Shown: piece after piece, positions 57,801-64,000 of the stretch
How the letters are laid out: each line of letters opens with the position of its first letter
How positions within the stretch are numbered: the first letter of the stretch is position 1
Origin: Heliopora coerulea
Lineage: Eukaryota; Cnidaria; Anthozoa; Scleralcyonacea; Helioporidae
Assembly: GCA_030142905.1 (NCBI GenBank)
Contig: JASJOG010000082.1
Coordinates: 186,001-250,000, forward strand
Length of the DNA: 64,000 nucleotides
Direction: 5' to 3'
Program-made: the position numbers and the translations under genes
The notes under the pieces: model-generated
The model's input: the letters and a program-made list of their open reading frames with translations, nothing else
The model's database searches: none
Told to the model about the DNA's origin: nothing

Positions 57801-60800
57801 GACCAATTTTTAAATAGCGAAATATGGTCGAAATAGGAAAGATAAGATGAAGGAAGGTAGTTTTGTGTCGATTTTAGTCATTTTAGGGTTATATTGTTGT
57901 CAATTTGTGAGGTTGAAAAATTTGGAAAAAAGGTAAAGGGGTTAACCCACGGTTTTTGGTGATTTTTCGACCAATTTTTAAATAGCGAAATAAGGTCGAA
58001 ATAGGAAAGATTAGATAAAGGAAGGTAGTTTTGTGTTGATTTGAGTCATTTTAGAGTTATATTGTTGTCAATTTGTGAGGTGGAAAAATTTGGCAAAAAG
58101 GTAAAGGGTTTAACCCACGGTTTTTGGTGATTTTTCGACCAATTTTGAAATAGCGAAATAAGATCGAAATAGGAAAGATTAGATATAGGAAGGTAGTTTT
58201 GTATTGATTTGAGTCATTTTAGGGTAAAACTGTGACCACTTTTTGAGGTCAAAATATTTCGCAAAAAGGTAAAGGGGTTAACCCACGGTTTTTGGTGATT
58301 TTTCGACCAATTTTTAAATAGCGAAATAAGGTCGAAATAGGAAAGATTAGATAAAGGAAGGTAGTTTTGTATTGATTTGAGTCATTTTAGGGTAAAACTG
58401 TGACCACTTTTTGAGGTCAAAATATTAAGCAAAAAAGTAAAGGGGTTAACCCACGGTTTTTGGTGATTTTTCGACCAATTTTTAAATAGCGAAATAAGGT
58501 CGGAATATGAAAGATTAGATAATGGAAGGTAGTTTTGCATTGATATGAGTCATTTTATGGTTATATTATTGTCAATTTGTGAGGTGGAAAAATTTGGCAA
58601 AAAGGTAAAGGGGTTAACCCATGGTTTTTGGTGATTTTTCGACCAATTTTTAAATAGCGAAATAAGGTCGAAATAGGAAAGATTAGATAAAGGAAGGTAG
58701 TTTTGTATTGATTTGAGTCATTTTATGGTTATATTATTGTCAATTTGTGAGGTGGAAAAATTTGGCAAAAAGGTAAAGGGGTTAACCCATGATTTTTGGT
58801 GATTTTTCGACCAATTTTTAAATAGCGAAATATGGTCGAAATAGGAAAGATTAGATAAAGGAAGGTAGTTTTGTATTGATTTGAGTCATTTTAGGATAAA
58901 ACTGTGACCACTTTTTGAGGTCAAAATATTTCGCAAAAAAGTAAAGGGGTTAATCCACGGTTTTTGGTGATTTTTCGACCAATTTTTAAATAGCGAAATA
59001 AGGTCGAAATAGGAAAGATTAGATAAAGGAAGGTAGTTTTGTGTTGATTTGAGTCATTTTAGAGTTATATTGTTGTCAATTTGTGAGGTGGAAAAATTTG
59101 GCAAAAAGGTAAAGGGGTTAACCCACGGTTTTTGGTGATTTTTCGACCAATTTTTAAATAGCGAAATATGGTCGAAATAGGAAAGATTAGATAAAGGAAT
59201 GTAGTTTTGTATTAATTTGAGTCATTTTAGAGTAAAACTGTCACAACTTTTTGAGGTCAAAATATTTCGCAAAAAAGTAAAGGGGTTAACCCACGGTTTT
59301 TGGTGATTTTTCGACCAATTTTTAAATAGCGAAATAAGGTCGAAATAGGAAAGATTAGATAAAGGAAGGTAGTTTTGCATTGATATGAGTCATTTTATGG
59401 TTATATTATTGTCAATTTGTGAGGTGGAAAAATTTGGCAAAAATGTAAAGGGGTTAACCCATGATTTTTGGTGATTTTTCGACCAATTTTTAAATAGCGA
59501 AATATGGTCGAAATAGGAAAGATTAGATGAAGGAAGGTAGTTTTGTGTCGATTTTAGTCATTTTAGGGTTATATTGTTGTCAATTTGTGAGGTTGAAAAA
59601 TTTGGCAAAAAGGTAAAGGGGTTAACCCACGGTTTTTGGTGATTTTTCGACCAATTTTTAAATAGCGAAATAAGGTCGAAATAGGAAAGATTAGATAAAG
59701 GAAGGTAGTTTTGCATTGATATGAGTCATTTTATGGTTATATTATTGTCAATTTGTGAGGTGGAAAAATTTTGCAAAAAGGTAAAGGGTTAACCCATGGT
59801 TTTTGGTGATTTTTCGACCAATTTTTAAATAGCGAAATAAGGTCGAAATAGGAAAGATTAGATAAAGGAAGGTAGTTTTGTATTGATTTGAGTCATTTTA
59901 GGATAAAACTGTGACCACTTTTTGAGGTCAAAATATTTCGCAAAAAAGTAAAGGGGTTAATCCACGGTTTTTGGTGATTTTTCGACCAATTTTTAAATAG
60001 CGAAATAAGGTCGAAATAGGAAAGATTAGATAAAGGAAGGTAGTTTTGTGTTGATTTGAGTCATTTTAGAGTTATATTGTTGTCAATTTGTGAGGTGGAA
60101 AAATTTGGCAAAAAGGTAAAGGGGTTAACCCACGGTTTTTGGTGATTTTTCGACCAATTTTTAAATAGCGAAATATGGTCGAAATAGGAAAGATTAGATA
60201 AAGGAATGTAGTTTTGTATTAATTTGAGACATTTTAGAGTAAAACTGTCACAACTTTTTGAGGTCAAAATATTTCGCAAAAAAGTAAAGGGGTTAACCCA
60301 CGGTTTTTGGTGATTTTTCGACCAATTTTGTAATAGCGAAATAAGGTCGAAATAGGAAAGATTAGATAAAGGAAGGTAGTTTTGTGTTGATTTGAGTCAT
60401 TTTAGAGTTATATTGTTGTCAATTTGTGAGGTGTAAAAATTTGGCAAAAAGGTAAAGGGGTTAACCCACGGTTTTTGGTGATTTTTCGACCAATTTTGAA
60501 ATAGCGAAATAAGATCGAAATAGGAAAGATTAGATATAGGAAGGTAGTTTTGTATTGATTTGAGTCATTTTAGGGTAAAACTGTGACCACTTTTTGAGGT
60601 CAAAATATTTCGCAAAAAGGTAAAGGGGTTAACCCACGGTTTTTGGTGATTTTTCGACCAATTTTTAAATAGCGAAATAAGGTCGAAATAGGAAAGATTA
60701 GATAAAGGAAGGTAGTTTTGTGTTGATTTGAGTCATTTTAGAGTTATATTGTTGTCAATTTGTGAGGTGGAAAAATTTCGCAAAAAGGTAAAGGGTTTAA

Positions 60801-63406
60801 CCCACGGTTTTTGGTGATTTTTCGACCAATTTTGAAATAGCGAAATAAGATCGAAATAGGAAAGATTAGATATAGGAAGGTAGTTTTGTATTGATTTGAG
60901 TCATTTTAGGGTAAAACTGTGACCACTTTTTGAAGTCAAAATATTTCGCAAAAAGGTAAAGGGGTTAACCCACGGTTTTTGGTGATTTTTCGACCAATTT
61001 TTAAATAGCGAAATAAGGTCGAAATAGGAAAGATTAGATAAAGGAAGGTAGTTTTGTATTGATTTGAGTCATTTTAGGGTAAAACTGTGACCACTTTTTG
61101 AGGTCAAAATATTTCACAAAAAGGTAAAGGGGTTAACCCACGGTTTTTGGTGATTTTTCGACCAATTTTTAAATAGCGAAATAAGGTCGAAATAGGAAAG
61201 ATTAGATAAAGGAAGGTAGTTTTGCATTGATATGAGTCATTTTATGGTTATATTATTGTCAATTTGTGAGGTGGAAAAATTTTGCAAAAAGGTAAAGGGT
61301 TAACCCATGGTTTTTGGTGATTTTTCGACCAATTTTTAAATAGCGAAATAAGGTCGAAATAGGAAAGATTAGATAAAGGAAGGTAGTTTTGTATTGATTT
61401 GAGTCATTTTAGGATAAAACTGTGACCACTTTTTGAGGTCAAAATATTTCGCAAAAAAGTAAAGGGGTTAATCCACGGTTTTTGGTGATTTTTCGACCAA
61501 TTTTTAAATAGCGAAATAAGGTCGAAATAGGAAAGATTAGATAAAGGAAGGTAGTTTTGTGTTGATTTGAGTCATTTTAGAGTTATATTGTTGTCAATTT
61601 GTGAGGTGGAAAAATTTGGCAAAAAGGTAAAGGGGTTAACCCACGGTTTTTGGTGATTTTTCGACCAATTTTTAAATAGCGAAATATGGTCGAAATAGGA
61701 AAGATTAGATAAAGGAATGTAGTTTTGTATTAATTTGAGTCATTTTAGAGTAAAACTGTCACAACTTTTTGAGGTCAAAATATTTCGCAAAAAAGTAAAG
61801 GGGTTAACCCACGGTTTTTGGTGATTTTTCGACCAATTTTGTAATAGCGAAATAAGGTCGAAATAGGAAAGATTAGATAAAGGAAGGTAGTTTTGTGTTG
61901 ATTTGAGTCATTTTAGAGTTATATTGTTGTCAATTTGTGAGGTGTAAAAATTTGGCAAAAAGGTAAAGGGGTTAACCCACGGTTTTTGGTGATTTTTCGA
62001 CCAATTTTGAAATAGCGAAATAAGATCGAAATAGGAAAGATTAGATATAGGAAGGTAGTTTTGTATTGATTTGAGTCATTTTAGGGTAAAACTGTGACCA
62101 CTTTTTGAGGTCAAAATATTTCGCAAAAAGGTAAAGGGGTTAACCCACGGTTTTTGGTGATTTTTCGACCAATTTTTAAATAGCGAAATAAGGTCGAAAT
62201 AGGAAAGATTAGATAAAGGAAGGTAGTTTTGTGTTGATTTGAGTCATTTTAGAGTTATATTGTTGTCAATTTGTGAGGTGGAAAAATTTCGCAAAAAGGT
62301 AAAGGGTTTAACCCACGGTTTTTGGTGATTTTTCGACCAATTTTGAAATAGCGAAATAAGATCGAAATAGGAAAGATTAGATATAGGAAGGTAGTTTTGT
62401 ATTGATTTGAGTCATTTTAGGGTAAAACTGTGACCACTTTTTGAAGTCAAAATATTTCGCAAAAAGGTAAAGGGGTTAACCCACGGTTTTTGGTGATTTT
62501 TCGACCAATTTTTAAATAGCGAAATAAGGTCGAAATAGGAAAGATTAGATAAAGGAAGGTAGTTTTGTATTGATTTGAGTCATTTTAGGGTAAAACTGTG
62601 ACCACTTTTTGAGGTCAAAATATTTCACAAAAAGGTAAAGGGGTTAACCCACGGTTTTTGGTGATTTTTCGACCAATTTTTAAATAGCGAAATAAGGTCG
62701 AAATAGGAAAGATTAGATAAAGGAAGGTAGTTTTGTATTGATTTGAGTCATTTTAGGGTAAAACTGTGACCACTTTTTGAGGTCAAAATATTTCACAAAA
62801 AGGTAAAGGGGTTAACCCACGGTTTTTGGTGATTTTTCGACCAATTTTTAAATAGCGAAATAAGGTCGAAATAGGAAAGATTAGATAAAGGAAGGTAGTT
62901 TTGTATTGATTTGAGTCATTTTAGGATAAAACTGTCACAACTTTTTGAGGTCAAAATATTTCGCAAAAAAGTAAAGGGGTTAACCCACGGTTTTTGGTGA
63001 TTTTTCGACCAATTTTGAAATAGCGAAATAAGGTCGAAATAGGAAAGATTAGATAAAGGAATGTAGTTTTGTATTAATTTGAGTCATTTTAGAGTAAAAC
63101 TGTCACAACTTTTTGAGGTCAAAATATTTCGCAAAAAAGTAAAGGGGTTAACCCACGGTTTTTGGATATTTTTCGACCAATTTTTAAATAGCGAAATAAG
63201 GTCGAAATATGAAAGATTAGATAAAGGAAGGTAGTTTTGCATTGATATGAGTCATTTTATGGTTATATTATTGTCAATTTGTGAGGTGGAAAAATTTGGC
63301 AAAAAGGTAAAGGGGTTAACCCATGATTTTTGGTGATTTTTCGACCAATTTTTAAATAGCGAAATATGGTCGAAATAGGAAAGATTAGATGAAGGAAGGT
63401 AGTTTT
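54841..63406 (+). repeat. Rearranged higher-order copies (18, 10, 23 monomers)
   Basis: The marker gtgtcgatttta recurs at 57865 (+18 monomers), 59545 (+10) and 63407 (+23, less 2 bp). The 18-monomer copy lacks about four monomers relative to copies 1 and 2. The 23-monomer one contains the 9-monomer duplication. Confidence 0.82.
59781..62802 (+). repeat. 9-monomer tandem duplication
   Basis: The unique one-base-short gtaaagggttaacccatgg occurs at 59781 and 61292. The variant accaattttgtaatagc occurs at 60321 and 61832. Both are 1511 bp apart (9 x 168 - 1), showing a recent segmental duplication of nine monomers. Confidence 0.85.
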
Positions 63407-64000
63407 GTGTCGATTTTAGTCATTTTAGGGTTATATTGTTGTCAATTTGTGAGGTGTAAAAATTTGGCAAAAAGGTAAAGGGGTTAACCCACGGTTTTTG
63501 GTGATTTTTCGACCAATTTTTAAATAGCGAAATAAGGTCGAAATAGGAAAGATTAGATAAAGGAAGGTAGTTTTGTGTTGATTTGAGTCATTTTAGAGTT
63601 ATATTGTTGTCAATTTGTGAGGTGGAAAAATTTCGCAAAAAGGTAAAGGGTTTAACCCACGGTTTTTTGTGATTTTTCGACCAATTTTGAAATAGCGAAA
63701 TAAGATCGAAATAGGAAAGATTAGATATAGGAAGGTAGTTTTGTATTGATTTGAGTCATTTTAGGGTAAAACTGTGACCACTTTTTGAGGTCAAAATATT
63801 TCGCAAAAAGGTAAAGGGGTTAACCCACGGTTTTTGGTGATTTTTCGACCAATTTTTAAATAGCGAAATAAGGTCGAAATAGGAAAGATTAGATAAAGGA
63901 AGGTAGTTTTGTATTGATTTGAGTCATTTTAGGGTAAAACTGTGACCACTTTTTGAGGTCAAAATATTACGCAAAAAAGTAAAGGGGTTAACCCACGGTT

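Larger units (their letters stand above)
44641..64000 (+). repeat. 168-bp satellite array, about 115 monomers
   Basis: Head-to-tail monomers of 168 bp, from ggtaaaggggttaaccc at 44661 to the equivalent point at 63979; a few carry 1-bp deletions. The core is constant: the palindrome GGGTTAACCC (HpaI site), ggtttttggtgatttttcg, aaataaggtcgaaatagg. Two tail types occur. Type A is gttatattgttgtcaatttg ... gaaaaatttggc; type B is taaaactgtgaccac ... gtcaaaatatttcgc. The array runs off the window end. No gene, RNA gene or transposon is visible inside; the frames at 44583-44765 and 60061-60279 are monomer sequence. Confidence 0.98.

Noticed and set aside
44583..60279. Open frames inside the satellite (44583-44765, 60061-60279)
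   Set aside because: They are the monomer read on the minus strand; there are no coding signatures and the frames are interrupted in nearly every other monomer.
44641..64000. CRISPR array
   Set aside because: Direct 168-bp tandem repeats without unique spacers, in a eukaryotic context.
44641..64000. CENP-B box in the monomer
   Set aside because: Only short TTCG matches; the full 17-bp pattern is not present.

Overview
The window looks like about 64 kb of AT-rich nuclear DNA from an invertebrate animal. An anthozoan cnidarian (coral or sea anemone) is my best guess. The evidence is spliced genes with short exons and clean GT/AG borders, DTX3L/PARP14-type ADP-ribose signalling domains, abundant CR1/L2-like LINEs, Penelope-like elements and MITEs, and a long satellite. 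No prokaryotic features are present and the species cannot be fixed from sequence alone.

Left and centre (about 4.8-39.6 kb) form one gene family locus. (1) A truncated minus-strand copy (4788-8597) keeps the end of a macro domain, a linker, a RING and most of a Deltex C-terminal (DTC) domain. (2) A complete minus-strand DTX3L-like gene (12920-21981, five exons, 810 aa by my splice model) reads RRM - KH-like - macro - RING - DTC. Its last 70-nt exon lies beyond a full LINE inserted in the last intron. (3) A decayed minus-strand copy (24800-26579) keeps a first RRM exon and a broken KH-like region. (4) A plus-strand gene (27040-39600, twelve exons, about 1333 aa) encodes five two-exon RRM/NID-like modules, one degenerate module, KH-like segments and a terminal macro-like domain that has lost its ADP-ribose-binding signatures. 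A plus-strand RRM pseudo-exon (22422-22555) is a broken copy of the start of gene 4.

The 5' ends are arranged as two head-to-head pairs, 21981/22422 and 26579/27040, each with about 450 bp between start codons. The two spacers are alignable near the plus-strand start. Both contain IRF/ISRE-like GAAANNGAAA sites, one of them at the same place in each copy. In vertebrates DTX3L and PARP9 are also head-to-head and share an interferon-responsive promoter, so this may be an invertebrate counterpart of that antiviral locus, duplicated as a divergent pair.

Mobile DNA fills the introns and flanks. There are three long LINEs (1530-4286, 13160-16380, 28040-31345), a 5'-truncated LINE (19500-20130), a LINE 5' end (43800-44640), two Penelope-like fragments, a tRNA-derived SINE, at least four TIR or foldback elements and several microsatellites.

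Right side (44641-64000 and beyond): a 168-bp satellite, about 115 tandem monomers in this window. It has two tail types and a higher-order repeat of 22 monomers (3696 bp), with later copies rearranged to 18, 10 and 23 monomers and a 9-monomer duplication. Monomer length and higher-order structure suggest centromeric or pericentromeric DNA. No genes are visible inside it.
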